The notes: generated from the sequence alone by a model not told the origin. 46,199 nt of DNA from JAITWN01 sp964581365 (GCA_964581365.1 CAZOOF010000012.1:1-46199), one strand, 5' to 3'. Counted from the stretch's first letter, positions 1-8,472 are shown. Translations and numbers: made by a program.

Positions 1-10
1 CCGGTGGTCG

Positions 11-1141
11 TCAGCGGCGCAGGTAAAGCGGCAGGTAGAGGATGAAGAGCAGGGCATAGCCTGCGACCCAGGCGGTGGCGGCGAGGTCGAGGGCCGGGGC
101 GCGGGGCATGCCGAGCACTGGCGCCATGACTCTCGCCAGCCCGGCGACCAGGATCAACGCGTAGGCCAGGGTCGTGCCGGGCCCGGCGTGCAGCGCCTGG
201 CCGCTGTGCCCCAGGCTTGCACGGGTGATGATGGCCGCAACCATCGTTCCCATGGCGCCCGCCGTCAGTGCGTGGATGGCGGTCGAGCCGAGATGCGGCA
301 TCCACGCGGCCCACCCCAGCATCAGCATCCCGATGACCAGCCAGGCGTACCCAAGGTGCAGGACCCACAGCAGCGGTTCGCGCAGCGTTCGGTGGCCGCG
401 CCAGCGCGCGAGCCGCGCGGCATGCAGCATGCCTGCGATCAGCAGGCCGATCCCGGTCACGGGGCTGAAGCCGACGATCGCCCAGGCCGTCAGCGCAGCG
501 GCGCCGAGGACGAGTGCGACCATGTCGAGCCGCCCGCCCTGCGGCGGCAGTGTGTCCGCGCCGCGCCGGCGCAGCCAGTTGCCGGTGAAGCTGGGGATGA
601 CGCGGCCGCCGATCAGGGATATCAGCATGACGATCAGGGCGATCGCCAGACGTTCACCGGCAGCGACCCAGGCGGGTCCGCTGTGGACGCCGACATGGAT
701 CATTGCGTTCGCGGCGATGAGCAGGACGAGTATGGCGAGCAGGGGAAGATTGCGCCTGCTCCCGGCGGCGAGCAGTTCGCGCCCGACGAGAAAGGCGAGG
801 GCGACGAGAAAGGCGAGGTCGAGCGCCATCGCCAGCGCCGCGCCGATCCAGGCCGAGCTCGCGACAGCCAGGCGCCCAAGCAGCCACAGCAGCACGAGGA
901 TGCCGATCGGGGTCCCCGCAAGCGCCGGCCGGCCGGTCCAGTTGGGAATCGCGGTGAGGAGGAAGCCGGCGATCGCCGCTGCGACGAAGCCGAACAGCAG
1001 TTCGTGCAGGTGCCACACGACCGGATGGAATACGGTCGGAAGCGCGACCACGCCGCGCAGCATCAGGATCCAGAGCAGCATCGATACGCAGGCCCACAGC
1101 GCAGCGGCAGGAAAGAACGAGCGGAAGCCCGCGCTCAGCAT
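11..1141 (-). CDS. nnrS: NnrS family haem-copper membrane protein
   Basis: The 376-residue protein is almost entirely hydrophobic, with about 11-12 predicted membrane helices. It starts with the family-typical GFR-FF motif (MLSAGFRSFF) and carries scattered His and Met residues in helices (VWHLHELLFG, AMIHVGVHSG). NnrS proteins are integral membrane haem- and copper-containing proteins, usually regulated by NO-responsive Crp/Fnr proteins and linked to nitric oxide stress relief. The length is close to the family norm of about 400, and the gene is complete, with its stop at 11-13. No strong ribosome site is visible before the ATG at 1141. The Crp/Fnr regulator and azurin near 20 kb fit an NO or denitrification context, but they are not adjacent. 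Family call is firm; biochemical role is from the family. Confidence 0.88.
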   Translation of the reverse strand: MLSAGFRSFFPAAALWACVSMLLWILMLRGVVALPTVFHPVVWHLHELLFGFVAAAIAGFLLTAIPNWTGRPALAGTPIGILVLLWLLGRLAVASSAWIGAALAMALDLAFLVALAFLVGRELLAAGSRRNLPLLAILVLLIAANAMIHVGVHSGPAWVAAGERLAIALIVMLISLIGGRVIPSFTGNWLRRRGADTLPPQGGRLDMVALVLGAAALTAWAIVGFSPVTGIGLLIAGMLHAARLARWRGHRTLREPLLWVLHLGYAWLVIGMLMLGWAAWMPHLGSTAIHALTAGAMGTMVAAIITRASLGHSGQALHAGPGTTLAYALILVAGLARVMAPVLGMPRAPALDLAATAWVAGYALLFILYLPLYLRR

Positions 1142-1181
1142 GCCGGACAGTAATGCGCCATGGCGAGGGATCGTGTGCCGC

Positions 1182-1628
1182 TCAGTGGTATCCCACGCCC
1201 ATGACGTAGTCGCGCAGGAGCTTCTCTTCGTACTGGACGTCTTCGAGCAGTGCCTGCAGTGCGTCCTTGACGTTGAGAATGCCGAGCGGCACGCCGTCCG
1301 CGTCGATCACGGGGATGTTCTTCAGTCTGCGTTCGTTGAAGAGCTGCCACACGTCCTCCAGCCAGTCGTCCGGACGGCAGGCGACTGCTTCCCGTGTCAT
1401 GATCTGCTGTGCCGATGTGTTGCAGCTGGAACCCTCGCACCGGCTGATCTGGGCGACGACATCGGTCTTGCTGATCACGCCGGCGAGCCTGCCGCGCTCG
1501 TCCTGAACGACTACGAGGTTGTATTCGGGAGCGGTAAGGAGCGCCGCCGCCTTGATCAACCGGTCCTCGATTCCAATCGCAGCGAGCCTGGCACGGGCCG
1601 CTGCCATTACGCTTTCGACTTTGATCAT
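1182..1628 (-). CDS. CBS-domain pair protein
   Basis: This is a 148-residue protein made of two CBS motifs: residues about 5-65 (ending GVISKTDVV) and about 75-140 (MTREAV...IPVIDADGVPLGILNVKDAL). Stand-alone CBS pairs bind adenosyl nucleotides and act as energy sensors, but no partner domain is present here. I start it at the ATG at 1628 because a strong AGGAGGT lies five bases upstream; the longer frame to 1676 adds a non-conserved leader. It lies 40 bp upstream of nnrS on the same strand and may be cotranscribed with it. The upstream side runs into an assembly gap, so its promoter may be missing. Confidence 0.85.
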   Translation of the reverse strand: MIKVESVMAAARARLAAIGIEDRLIKAAALLTAPEYNLVVVQDERGRLAGVISKTDVVAQISRCEGSSCNTSAQQIMTREAVACRPDDWLEDVWQLFNERRLKNIPVIDADGVPLGILNVKDALQALLEDVQYEEKLLRDYVMGVGYH

Positions 1629-1692
1629 GGGCCACCTCCTCGCCTGACCATACCAGCTAGTCGCGGTTGAAGTCATCTGCCAGCGCTTGCGG

Positions 1693-1792
1693 NNNNNNNN
1701 NNNNNNNNNNNNNNNNNNNNNNNNNNNNNNNNNNNNNNNNNNNNNNNNNNNNNNNNNNNNNNNNNNNNNNNNNNNNNNNNNNNNNNNNNNNN
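1693..1792. other. Assembly gap (100 N)
   Basis: Exactly 100 unknown bases, the conventional size for a scaffold join of unknown length. It lies between the CBS gene and the MIF-like gene, so the 270 bp between them is not a reliable distance and a gene may be missing. Nothing codes convincingly in the flanks at 1629-1692 and 1793-1898. Confidence 0.99.
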
Positions 1793-1898
1793 CGGAGTGG
1801 CGCGGGCAGGTCGGGCAGATCGCAATCCGCCTGGAGAGCCTCGGATCGACAGGCGCGTCTCGCCAGTCCGGAGACTGCGAAACGCACCTGTTTCGCGC

Positions 1899-2243
1899 TC
1901 AGAAGGTCTGGCCGTTCCAGCCCCACATGGTGGGCGCTGCGTCGGCGAACTCGATATACACCCGTTCGGGACGTACACCGAATTCCTCGTACATGAATTC
2001 GCACAGTGCGGCAGACAGATCCGCGGTGCGATCCGCCGGCAAGCCGATGCTTTTCAATTCGAGGTAAGCGGCGGGCGCTTCGCTCCCGCCGAAAACCATC
2101 GGAATCCCGGCTTCGAGCGCCACCATGACGTACTTCTCCGGCTTGCCCAGCCGGTCCGCGACAAGCCGCGAAGCGCGTAGCAGCGATGGCTGGCTTTCGC
2201 CGGGTTCGCGCTCGACGTTGGTGTGGATTTTCAGCAAAGGCAT
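1899..2243 (-). CDS. MIF-like tautomerase (phenylpyruvate tautomerase superfamily)
   Basis: A 114-residue protein, the same size as mammalian macrophage migration inhibitory factor, with a matching layout: initiator Met followed by the catalytic N-terminal proline (MPLLKIHTNV), the GKPEKYVMV segment with the conserved lysine, the FGGS motif, RVYIEF, and a C-terminal WGWNGQTF. Family members use Pro1 as a general base for keto-enol tautomerisation; the natural substrate in bacteria is generally unknown. A GAGGA ribosome site lies upstream of the ATG at 2243. It is flanked by an assembly gap downstream and the broken phosphatase gene upstream, so operon membership cannot be judged. Confidence 0.88.
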   Translation of the reverse strand: MPLLKIHTNVEREPGESQPSLLRASRLVADRLGKPEKYVMVALEAGIPMVFGGSEAPAAYLELKSIGLPADRTADLSAALCEFMYEEFGVRPERVYIEFADAAPTMWGWNGQTF

Positions 2244-2419
2244 GGCGTTCCTCTTTTACCGGTTGAACTGTGCATGGCACGGAAAATATAGAATCGGAAG
2301 TCGTTGCAGGTGGCGGCGCATGTGATGGGCGCCCCAACGGGCAGCTGGAATCACCGGACGGAGGTCAGCCGGCACACCTGGCAGAGGCGATCATCCTGTG
2401 CGCGTCGCGCGCAGCGGTG

Positions 2420-2895
2420 TCACTCTTCCCGCAGCAGCGTCTCCACCTGCGGCTGCAGGCTGGTCAGGCCGTGGCGGCGGCCGATTTCAAGCGCTTCCGC
2501 TTCGCTCGCTCCCTGCAGCCAGCGGGCGCGCAGGGCCATCAGCGCGCCGACGCGATTTGCGCTGGCGCAGTGGAGCAGGGTTTTTCCGTCATCGGAGTCC
2601 GCCAGCAGGCTGTCCAGCTTCTTTACGTTTTCCCGCGTCAGTCCGGCGGCTCCAGTGATCGGGAGATTGTAATAGCGCATGCCGGCCGCTGTGACCGCAG
2701 CGGCTTCATCGTAGCCGCGATCCTCTTCGGGTGCGCGCAGGTCGATGACCCGTGTTCCGCCAGCGGCCGCGAAGCGCTGCAGTTCCTCGGCCGTCGGCTG
2801 CCCGGCGACGCTCAGGTGTTTGTCGATCTCTCTGATCTCGGCCAGCGCGGTCGCGCCTGCGATCATCAGCAGGATGCCGAGGATGCATGCCAGTG
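2420..2895 (-). CDS. DUF442-like phosphatase, interrupted at its 5' end by a gap
   Basis: The visible C-terminal 158 residues begin in a hydrophobic stretch (LACILGILLMIAGATALA) that looks like a signal peptide, followed by the fold of beta-lactamase-hydrolase-like/dual-specificity phosphatases: LSVAGQPTAEEL, GTRVIDLRAPEEDRGYDE and the phosphate loop HCASANRVGALMAL. The loop has four residues between Cys and Arg, as in the DUF442 group, rather than the five of classical tyrosine phosphatases. The usual Gly in the loop is Ala (SANR instead of SGNR). The start lies in or beyond the N run at 2896-2995. A likely secreted or periplasmic enzyme; substrate unknown. Confidence 0.75.
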
Positions 2896-2995
2896 NNNNN
2901 NNNNNNNNNNNNNNNNNNNNNNNNNNNNNNNNNNNNNNNNNNNNNNNNNNNNNNNNNNNNNNNNNNNNNNNNNNNNNNNNNNNNNNNNNNNNNNN
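2896..2995. other. Assembly gap (100 N)
   Basis: A second run of exactly 100 N. It cuts the N-terminal part of the phosphatase-like gene. Because the true length is unknown, the apparent in-frame continuation to 3025 and beyond cannot be trusted. Confidence 0.99.
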
Positions 2996-3025
2996 CGCGA
3001 AAGATATATTCAGGTGCGGCATCAT
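2996..3025 (-). CDS. 5' start fragment, probably of the gap-broken phosphatase gene
   Basis: On the minus strand an AGGAG ribosome site precedes ATG-ATG at 3025/3022, followed by ten codons (MMPHLNISFA) before the N run. This is a plausible true start. It probably belongs to the phosphatase whose signal-peptide-like segment resumes after the gap, but a separate gene lost in the gap is equally possible. Confidence 0.4.
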
Positions 3026-3231
3026 CTTGTTCTCCTGAGTCGTGGTCGCGATCCTGATGGGCAGCTGAACGTGCTGCGCCGAATTCTCTTCATTCTGGAT
3101 GTCTGATCCGCGCCGTTCAAGTGTTCGGGGGCGCAGCCGGTTACGGCTTCTTCGTTGCTGCCAGGGAGACGCAAGGGGATGCGGATGGTGGTCGCCGTGG
3201 GGCGATCTCCCGCTTTCGGCATCTGTGCCTG

Positions 3232-3269
3232 AAAAAAAAGCCCTGCGCTCCAACTTGGAGCGCAGGGCT
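3232..3269 (-). terminator. Intrinsic terminator of cbbM
   Basis: On the minus strand a GC-rich hairpin with arms at 3239-3250 and 3258-3269 (AGCCCTGCGCTC / GAGCGCAGGGCT) is followed directly by a run of eight U (3232-3239). It lies 20 bp beyond the cbbM stop, so cbbM appears to be transcribed without downstream partners. Confidence 0.93.
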
Positions 3270-3289
3270 GGAGACCCTTGCGGGAGCGA

Positions 3290-4669
3290 TCAGGCGAACT
3301 TCTTGAGCTTCTCGCGCCAGCCCGGATAGAGCTTGTCGGCATCCTTCGGGAAGGAGAAGAACGCACGGGCGAACTCGCGATGCTCGAGGGCGTAGTCGAG
3401 GGGTTCCGCGCCACTCTTCCAGCATTCGTACGCCTGGCGCAGAGAGATGGCGCCAGCCGCCGGGCTGTCGATATGGCCGTAGGAGCCGCCGCCGGCAGTG
3501 TTGATGATGTTGCCATGACCCAGGTTCTGGAAGAAGCCAGGGAGACGCAGCGCGTTCATGCCGCCGGAGATGATCGGGGTCGTCGGCTTCATGCCGTACC
3601 ACTTCTGGTAGTACACCGGCCCCTGGCACTCGTCGCGCTCGATCATGTAGGCAATGACCTTGTCATCCTGCTCGCCTTCCATCTTGCCGTAGCCCATGGT
3701 GCCGACGTGGATACCGGAAGCGCCCTGCAGGCGGGACATCTTGGCCAGCACGAAAGCGGTGTAGCCGCGCTTGGATGAGGGTGAGGTGACGGCGCCGTGG
3801 CCTGCGCGATGGTAGTGCAGGTACTGTCCGGGATACTGCCGGCGCGCAGTGGTGACCATGCCGGGACCGCCGACGTAGCCATCAACCAGGAATGCCAGCT
3901 TGTCGGCATCGGCCCCGAAGGTTTCCAGCGCGAAGTCGGCGCGGGCGCACATCTCATAGTGATCGTCGGCCGTGATGTTGAGCGAGAAGAGCTTCGCCTG
4001 GCCGGTCTTGTCCTGTGCGCGCCGCAGCGAGTCCGCCACCAGCGTCAGGGTCTTCTTGAGCGGCGAGAAGACCTGGTTGCCCTGCGGTTCGTCATTCTTG
4101 ATGAAGTCGCCACCGAGCCAGAACTGATAGGCAGCTTCGGCGAAGGGCTCCGGCCGCAGACCCAGCTTGGGCTTGATGATGGTGCCGGAAATGTAGCCGC
4201 CGTCCTGTACCGGGCGGCCGAGGATGCGCCACAGGTCGGAGATGTCGCGGGACGGGCCATCGAACAGCTGGATCGCGCGCGGCGGCATGTAGAAGTCGAC
4301 CATCTTGGCGTACTCGATGTCGCCCATGCCCTGGTTGTTGCCGATGGTGAGGGTCAGGAATGACACCATCATCATCCGGCCGTCGGTGACGTTGCGATCG
4401 AACAGCTCCAGCGGGAACGCGATCCGCATGTCCTCAGCGTTCTCGTCGATGTGATAGACGAGGGCGTCGACGCCGCGGGTGAAATCGTCGGTCGTGCTCA
4501 CTTCGACGTTGGTGCCGGTGGAGGATTCGGCGGCGAAGTGCGCGGCGGCTTCCAGGTAGCCGTGGCCGGCTTTCGGCTTCATCCGGTAGGCAACGAGAAT
4601 GTGGTTGCCGCCGGCGATCAGTTCATCCTCTTTGAGGCTCAGGTCTGCATAGCGTTTCGATTGGTCCAC
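3290..4669 (-). CDS. cbbM: Form II ribulose-1,5-bisphosphate carboxylase/oxygenase
   Basis: The 459-residue protein is collinear with Rhodospirillum rubrum CbbM, so key residues have the same numbers: catalytic Lys166 (IIKPKLGL), carbamylated Lys191 with the metal ligands Asp193 and Glu194 (FIKNDEP), His287, His321 and the loop 6 Lys329 (GTMGYGKMEG). It fixes CO2 onto RuBP in the Calvin cycle. Translation starts at GTG 4669 with a CGGAGC ribosome site. No cbbQ, cbbO, cbbR or other Calvin-cycle gene is in the window, and a terminator follows at once, so it is monocistronic here. Form II enzymes have poor CO2/O2 specificity and suit low-oxygen, high-CO2 conditions. Confidence 0.98.
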   Translation of the reverse strand: MDQSKRYADLSLKEDELIAGGNHILVAYRMKPKAGHGYLEAAAHFAAESSTGTNVEVSTTDDFTRGVDALVYHIDENAEDMRIAFPLELFDRNVTDGRMMMVSFLTLTIGNNQGMGDIEYAKMVDFYMPPRAIQLFDGPSRDISDLWRILGRPVQDGGYISGTIIKPKLGLRPEPFAEAAYQFWLGGDFIKNDEPQGNQVFSPLKKTLTLVADSLRRAQDKTGQAKLFSLNITADDHYEMCARADFALETFGADADKLAFLVDGYVGGPGMVTTARRQYPGQYLHYHRAGHGAVTSPSSKRGYTAFVLAKMSRLQGASGIHVGTMGYGKMEGEQDDKVIAYMIERDECQGPVYYQKWYGMKPTTPIISGGMNALRLPGFFQNLGHGNIINTAGGGSYGHIDSPAAGAISLRQAYECWKSGAEPLDYALEHREFARAFFSFPKDADKLYPGWREKLKKFA

Positions 4670-4718
4670 TGTAAGCTCCGTTCAAAAACCACACTGTCTG
4701 CGAGAATAAAGGCTGGAA

Positions 4719-4748
4719 ATTATACAGAAAAATGTATGCGTTATTATA
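4719..4748 (-). promoter_or_regulatory. Candidate cbbM promoter region
   Basis: Upstream of cbbM on the minus strand the sequence becomes very AT-rich against a GC-rich background. Two perfect TATAAT hexamers occur at 4719-4724 and 4743-4748. Neither has a good -35 box at 17 bp, which fits an activator-dependent promoter such as one served by CbbR, but no T-N11-A operator could be assigned. Confidence 0.5.
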
Positions 4749-4952
4749 TTTTTTCCTGTCCGTATCGTATGGGTAAGCGCAAATAGCTGAATAATAAGGG
4801 CGTAAATGTATCTTCGCCGGGTTGATTCGAGGTCCGGTCAGCGTATATTTGGCGGATGTTCATACCGGTAATTGCGGGCTTTCCGCTTTTATAGGCTTTT
4901 GATGTGAGCGGGAATTCGGAGCGTCGGGTGTTTTGCGTGACGATTTGTCGCA

Positions 4953-4981
4953 TTCACGGCGCGCTGATCCGCGGCTAGGAT
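4953..4981 (+). promoter_or_regulatory. Sigma70-like promoter of the candidate small RNA
   Basis: TTCACG at 4953-4958 (4 of 6 to TTGACA), a 17 bp spacer and TAGGAT at 4976-4981 (4 of 6 to TATAAT) predict a transcript start near 4987-4989, just inside the first hairpin arm. A weak match on its own; the terminator at the right distance raises its value. Confidence 0.4.
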
Positions 4982-4987
4982 GGACTC

Positions 4988-5068
4988 GTCGCTGTCCGAC
5001 TCCTTCGGGCAACGATCACTCTCTAAGCGACGACTCCGGCCCCGTCAGGACGACGGGGCTATTTTTTT
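4988..5068 (+). ncRNA. Candidate orphan small RNA (about 80 nt)
   Basis: Plus-strand structure with no associated gene. An outer stem is formed by GGACTCGTCGCT (4982-4993) and AGCGACGACTCC (5026-5037) with one C-C mismatch. It encloses a short CC-UUCG-GG hairpin. It is followed directly by an intrinsic terminator (GCCCCGTC / GACGGGGC, 5039-5059) and T7. A promoter-like pair lies just upstream. The next gene downstream is on the opposite strand, so this is not a leader of any gene here. It matches no RNA family that I recognise. Divergent from cbbM. Confidence 0.5.
5039..5068 (+). terminator. Intrinsic terminator (plus strand)
   Basis: Perfect 8 bp GC-rich stem with arms at 5039-5046 and 5052-5059, loop AGGAC, followed by TA and seven T (5062-5068). 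No plus-strand gene ends here, which is the main evidence for a short non-coding transcript. Confidence 0.85.
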
Positions 5069-5147
5069 GTCGCCGCGCCGCTGGGATGCAAATGCGGGGC
5101 TGCCCCCGATGGCAGGACTGGTCGGTCCGTTTCCCAATGCTTCAGGG

Positions 5148-7316
5148 CTAGATGCGCACCGCCACATCGATGTCGCCGACGCGCCGTTCGATGTTGAGGG
5201 CGACGTCGACGCCGCGGCGACGGATGGCGATGTCCACGCTGCCGTCACCGATGCGCAGGCCCTTGATCCACATGCGATGGATCTGAGTCGGGAGGCGCGG
5301 ATGATCGAATCTGATCTGCGGTGGCACCGGCGAGAAGCTCAGGCCGAGGCAGGACTGCAGCAGCATGAACACGGCGCCGGCCGCCCAGGCCTGGGGTGAG
5401 CAGGCCACCGGGTACAGTGTCGGACCCTGTCCCGGCAGGCGGTCGAAGCCGCAGAACAGCTCTGGCAGGCGGTGCAAATCGAAGAAGGTCGAGGCGGCGA
5501 ACATGCCCGACAGGATCGCGAGGGCGCCGTCCGTATAGCCGTAGCGTGCCAGCCCGGCGGCGACTATCGCGGTATCGTGCGGCCATACCGAGCCGTTGTG
5601 GTATGACATCGGGTTGTAGCGCGGTTCGCCAGCGTATACCGTGCGTATTCCCCAGCCATTGAAGCCGGCATCGCTGAGCAGGCCGGCGACGACGCGTGAT
5701 GCGCGTTCCGGAGAGGCAATGCCGCAGTACAGCGCGTGTCCGGCATTGGAGGATCGAATCGCGCAGGGGTTCTTGGCGCCATCCAGCGCCAGCGCATAGG
5801 TTTCCAGATCTTCCAGCCAGAAGGCGCGGTCGAAGGCTTCCGCCAGCGGAAGCAGACGCCCGCGCCAGTAGGCGGCGAGGCGCGTATGGCCGAGGGCTTC
5901 GGCGAGTTCGGCCCCCAGCGCGTACGCTTCGTACACGTAGGCCTGCACTTCGCATAGCGCGATCGGCGGTTCGGCGGGGGATCCATCGCGATGGAATACG
6001 GAGTCGTCCGAATCCTTCCAGCCCTGCTGCACCAGGCCGCGTTCGCCATGCGGCGCGTATTCCACGAAACCGTCCTGGTCCGAGTCACCATAGCGTTCGA
6101 CCCACTGCAGCGCGCTCTTGATGTTGGGCCACAGCTGGTTGATCAGCTCCCGGTCACCGGTCCGCTGGAAATAGCGTCCAGCGAGGATGACGAACAGTGG
6201 TGTGGCATCCACCGTGCCGTAGTAGCGCCGGAACGGAACCTCACCCAGCGCGGCCATCTCTCCTTCGCGCAGTTCGTGCAGGATTTTTCCCGGTTCGGCC
6301 TCCGAAGCCGGGTCTTCATCTTCCGCCTGGGTCGCGGCGAGGAACGACAGTACGCCACGCGCCAGCTCCGGCTGTGCCCATAGCGTCTGCAGCGCGGTGA
6401 TCAGTCCATCGCGTCCGAACGGGGTGGAGAACCACGGCACGCCTGCATAGGGGTAGAAGCCGTAACGGGTGTTGGTCACCAGCATCTGCAGATCCGCAGT
6501 AGAGCGGGTAATCCAGTCGTTGACCAGTTCGTTGTCGGTATGGATCAGGGTCCGGGTGGCGATGCGCTCGGCGCGGGTCTGCGTCAGCTTGCGTACCGTC
6601 TCCGAGTGCGAGTCGGTCACGAACAGGTGCGTCGCGCCACTGGTGCACAGCACCGCCGCTTCCATTTCGAACGTCGCTCCCGGTGCGAGGCTGGTGCGGA
6701 ACGTAGCAGTTCCGGTGTCCAGATGATCGGGCGTGCGATCGAAGGAGATGCGCGTTTGCCGCACCACTTCGTCCAGTCCCAGATAGCCGATGACCACGGC
6801 CCGCCCTTCGACGCGAATGGGCAGCAGCATGCCGTTGCGCGGGCGCTTGATGCCGCGGATTTCGAACATGTCGCTGAAGTCGCTGCCGAAGCTGTAGCGC
6901 AAGCCGAGGCTTATCGGCTCTTCGCCGTAGTTCACCAGCGACAGCCGCTCGTGCAGGGTGCAGTCATGGACCGCGATCACGCGGTGAATGTGCAGCAGTC
7001 CCTTGCCGATCAGGAGCCGTTCGCCGTCGACGATGTCGGGTGTGGTCTGATCGACCACCAGCAGACTGTTGTCGAGCTTGACGGTCGAGTTGAGCAGCAT
7101 GGGCGAGCGCTCGGCGACGTCGAGGCGCCAACAGGACAGATGTCGCGTGCCCAGGTAATACAGACCCTGCTCCCCGGCGCCATCGCAGATGATTTCCCCA
7201 TGGCGGTCGAACACCACGAAGGTGTCGCCTTCCTTCAGGACACGCGTCCGGTCATCTTCGCGCGGTGAGAGAACGGGAATATGAAGCTGAGTTTCGGCGG
7301 TCGCGCGGTGTGGCAC
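5148..7316 (-). CDS. Amylo-alpha-1,6-glucosidase-type glucan debranching enzyme
   Basis: The 722-residue protein has an N-terminal beta-sandwich domain of the GDE_N type (about 30-240; DGAGEQGLYYLGTRHLSCW, LLNSTVKLDNSLLVVDQT). An (alpha/alpha)6-barrel glycosidase domain follows (about 270-700), with YPYAGVPWFSTPFGRDG, YGDSDQDGFVEYAPHGERG, GWKDSDDS and YHNGSVWPHDTA. This group hydrolyses alpha-1,6 branches of glycogen-like glucans. No signal peptide is seen, so it is probably cytoplasmic. Start is GTG 7316, with AGGAGG six bases upstream. The upstream GT4 gene ends 9 bp away and its stop codon lies beside this ribosome site, so the pair is an operon. Exact substrate is inferred. Confidence 0.87.
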   Translation of the reverse strand: MPHRATAETQLHIPVLSPREDDRTRVLKEGDTFVVFDRHGEIICDGAGEQGLYYLGTRHLSCWRLDVAERSPMLLNSTVKLDNSLLVVDQTTPDIVDGERLLIGKGLLHIHRVIAVHDCTLHERLSLVNYGEEPISLGLRYSFGSDFSDMFEIRGIKRPRNGMLLPIRVEGRAVVIGYLGLDEVVRQTRISFDRTPDHLDTGTATFRTSLAPGATFEMEAAVLCTSGATHLFVTDSHSETVRKLTQTRAERIATRTLIHTDNELVNDWITRSTADLQMLVTNTRYGFYPYAGVPWFSTPFGRDGLITALQTLWAQPELARGVLSFLAATQAEDEDPASEAEPGKILHELREGEMAALGEVPFRRYYGTVDATPLFVILAGRYFQRTGDRELINQLWPNIKSALQWVERYGDSDQDGFVEYAPHGERGLVQQGWKDSDDSVFHRDGSPAEPPIALCEVQAYVYEAYALGAELAEALGHTRLAAYWRGRLLPLAEAFDRAFWLEDLETYALALDGAKNPCAIRSSNAGHALYCGIASPERASRVVAGLLSDAGFNGWGIRTVYAGEPRYNPMSYHNGSVWPHDTAIVAAGLARYGYTDGALAILSGMFAASTFFDLHRLPELFCGFDRLPGQGPTLYPVACSPQAWAAGAVFMLLQSCLGLSFSPVPPQIRFDHPRLPTQIHRMWIKGLRIGDGSVDIAIRRRGVDVALNIERRVGDIDVAVRI

Positions 7317-7325
7317 GGAATCCTC

Positions 7326-8426
7326 CTAGACCTGTGATGCGAATGTTGCGATTCCCGCGCGTGCGCTGCGCGGCCAATGACCGGGATCGCCGGTGCTGGC
7401 AGAGTTCGCGATCTGACGCCGATAGGTTTCGAGATAATCCAGCGCCATCCGCTGCGCGGAAAAGCTGGACTCAAAGTGACGCCGGCAGGCGGCCCGGTCG
7501 ATGCTGTCGATGCGCTGCACGGCAGCCACGGCTTCATCGACGCCGTCGACGATGTATCCCGTCACGCCGTCGATCATGATTTCCGGAACCGATCCCCGGC
7601 GATAGGCGATCACCGGGGTGCCGCAGGCCAGTGCCTCGACCATGGCGAGCCCGAAGGGCTCCGGCCAATCAACCGGGAACAGCAGCGCCAGCGCCCCTCC
7701 CAGCAGTTCATTCTTGCCCGCTTCATCGATTTCGCCCAGGTACTCGATCATGGGGGGGTTCAGCAGCGGCCGGACGCGCGACTCGAAGTACTTGCGATCG
7801 TTGTCATCGATCTTGGCCGCCATGCGCAGCGGAATGCCGGTGCGGTGAGCGATCTCGATGGCGGCTTCCGGTCCCTTCTCGCGCGACATTCGGCCGAGGA
7901 AGGCGAGGTAGCTTCCCGGGCGCGCCCGAAAATCGTACAGCCATTCGGGCAGGCCGTTGTATACGGTAGCGACCCAGTGCGCCATGGGCAGCGGCGTGCG
8001 CTGGTGCTGGGAGATCGAGATCGCCGGCATGTCGTCGAATTCGCTGAACACCTGCGCGAGTCCGGGCAGGTCGAGGCGCCCGTGCATGGTGCTGACCTGT
8101 GGCGTGCTCAGGTGGCGCCAAAGCGGGAAGTGAAGGAAGTCGATGTGGAAATGGATGATGTCGAATTCGGCGGCATCACGGGCTACGGCGCCCAGTTGCA
8201 GTACCTGCCAGGGCAGCGGGTCCGCATTGTGTCCGGATAGTCTCAGCGCCTGAGGAACTACCGCCCGAAGCGTGGCCTCGGTGCGGGAATCGCCGCTCGC
8301 ATAGAGGACGACTTCATGTCCCTGGCGAATGAGTTCCTCGGTGAGATAGTGGACGACCCGTTCGGTTCCGCCGTAAGCGCGCGGCGGTACGCTTTCGAAC
8401 AAAGGTGCAACCTGGGCAATCTTCAT
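7326..8426 (-). CDS. Family 4 glycosyltransferase
   Basis: A 366-residue GT-B glycosyltransferase. The N-terminal acceptor domain has the glycine-rich motif PRAYGGTERVVHYL, and the C-terminal nucleotide-sugar domain has LGRMSREKGPEAAIEIA, PVDWPEPFGLAMVEALACGTPVIAYRRGSVPEIM (the E-x7-E motif) and GVTGYIVDG. I start it at ATG 8426, preceded by GAGGAGC; the longer frame to 8588 runs through a low-complexity proline-rich stretch. It is the first gene of a two-gene operon with the debranching enzyme, suggesting a role in glucan or glycoconjugate metabolism. Donor and acceptor cannot be told from sequence. Confidence 0.88.
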   Translation of the reverse strand: MKIAQVAPLFESVPPRAYGGTERVVHYLTEELIRQGHEVVLYASGDSRTEATLRAVVPQALRLSGHNADPLPWQVLQLGAVARDAAEFDIIHFHIDFLHFPLWRHLSTPQVSTMHGRLDLPGLAQVFSEFDDMPAISISQHQRTPLPMAHWVATVYNGLPEWLYDFRARPGSYLAFLGRMSREKGPEAAIEIAHRTGIPLRMAAKIDDNDRKYFESRVRPLLNPPMIEYLGEIDEAGKNELLGGALALLFPVDWPEPFGLAMVEALACGTPVIAYRRGSVPEIMIDGVTGYIVDGVDEAVAAVQRIDSIDRAACRRHFESSFSAQRMALDYLETYRRQIANSASTGDPGHWPRSARAGIATFASQV

Positions 8427-8472
8427 GAGCGCTCCTCGTCCTTGAGGTAACCCCCCCTTGCCGACCCTGTTA

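Larger units (their letters stand above)
4670..5147. other. 478 bp intergenic region between cbbM and the debranching enzyme gene
   Basis: No protein gene is supported. The cbbM-proximal half (about 4680-4900) is AT-rich and holds the cbbM promoter. The other half, reading on the plus strand, holds a candidate promoter, two hairpins and a T7 tract, listed separately as a candidate small RNA. Nothing could be assigned to 5069-5147 except the 3' flank of the debranching gene. Confidence 0.7.

Noticed and set aside
1657..2337. Reading frames running straight through the N gaps (also 2270-3106)
   Set aside because: They only stay open because N codons cannot be stops, and they overlap better supported genes.
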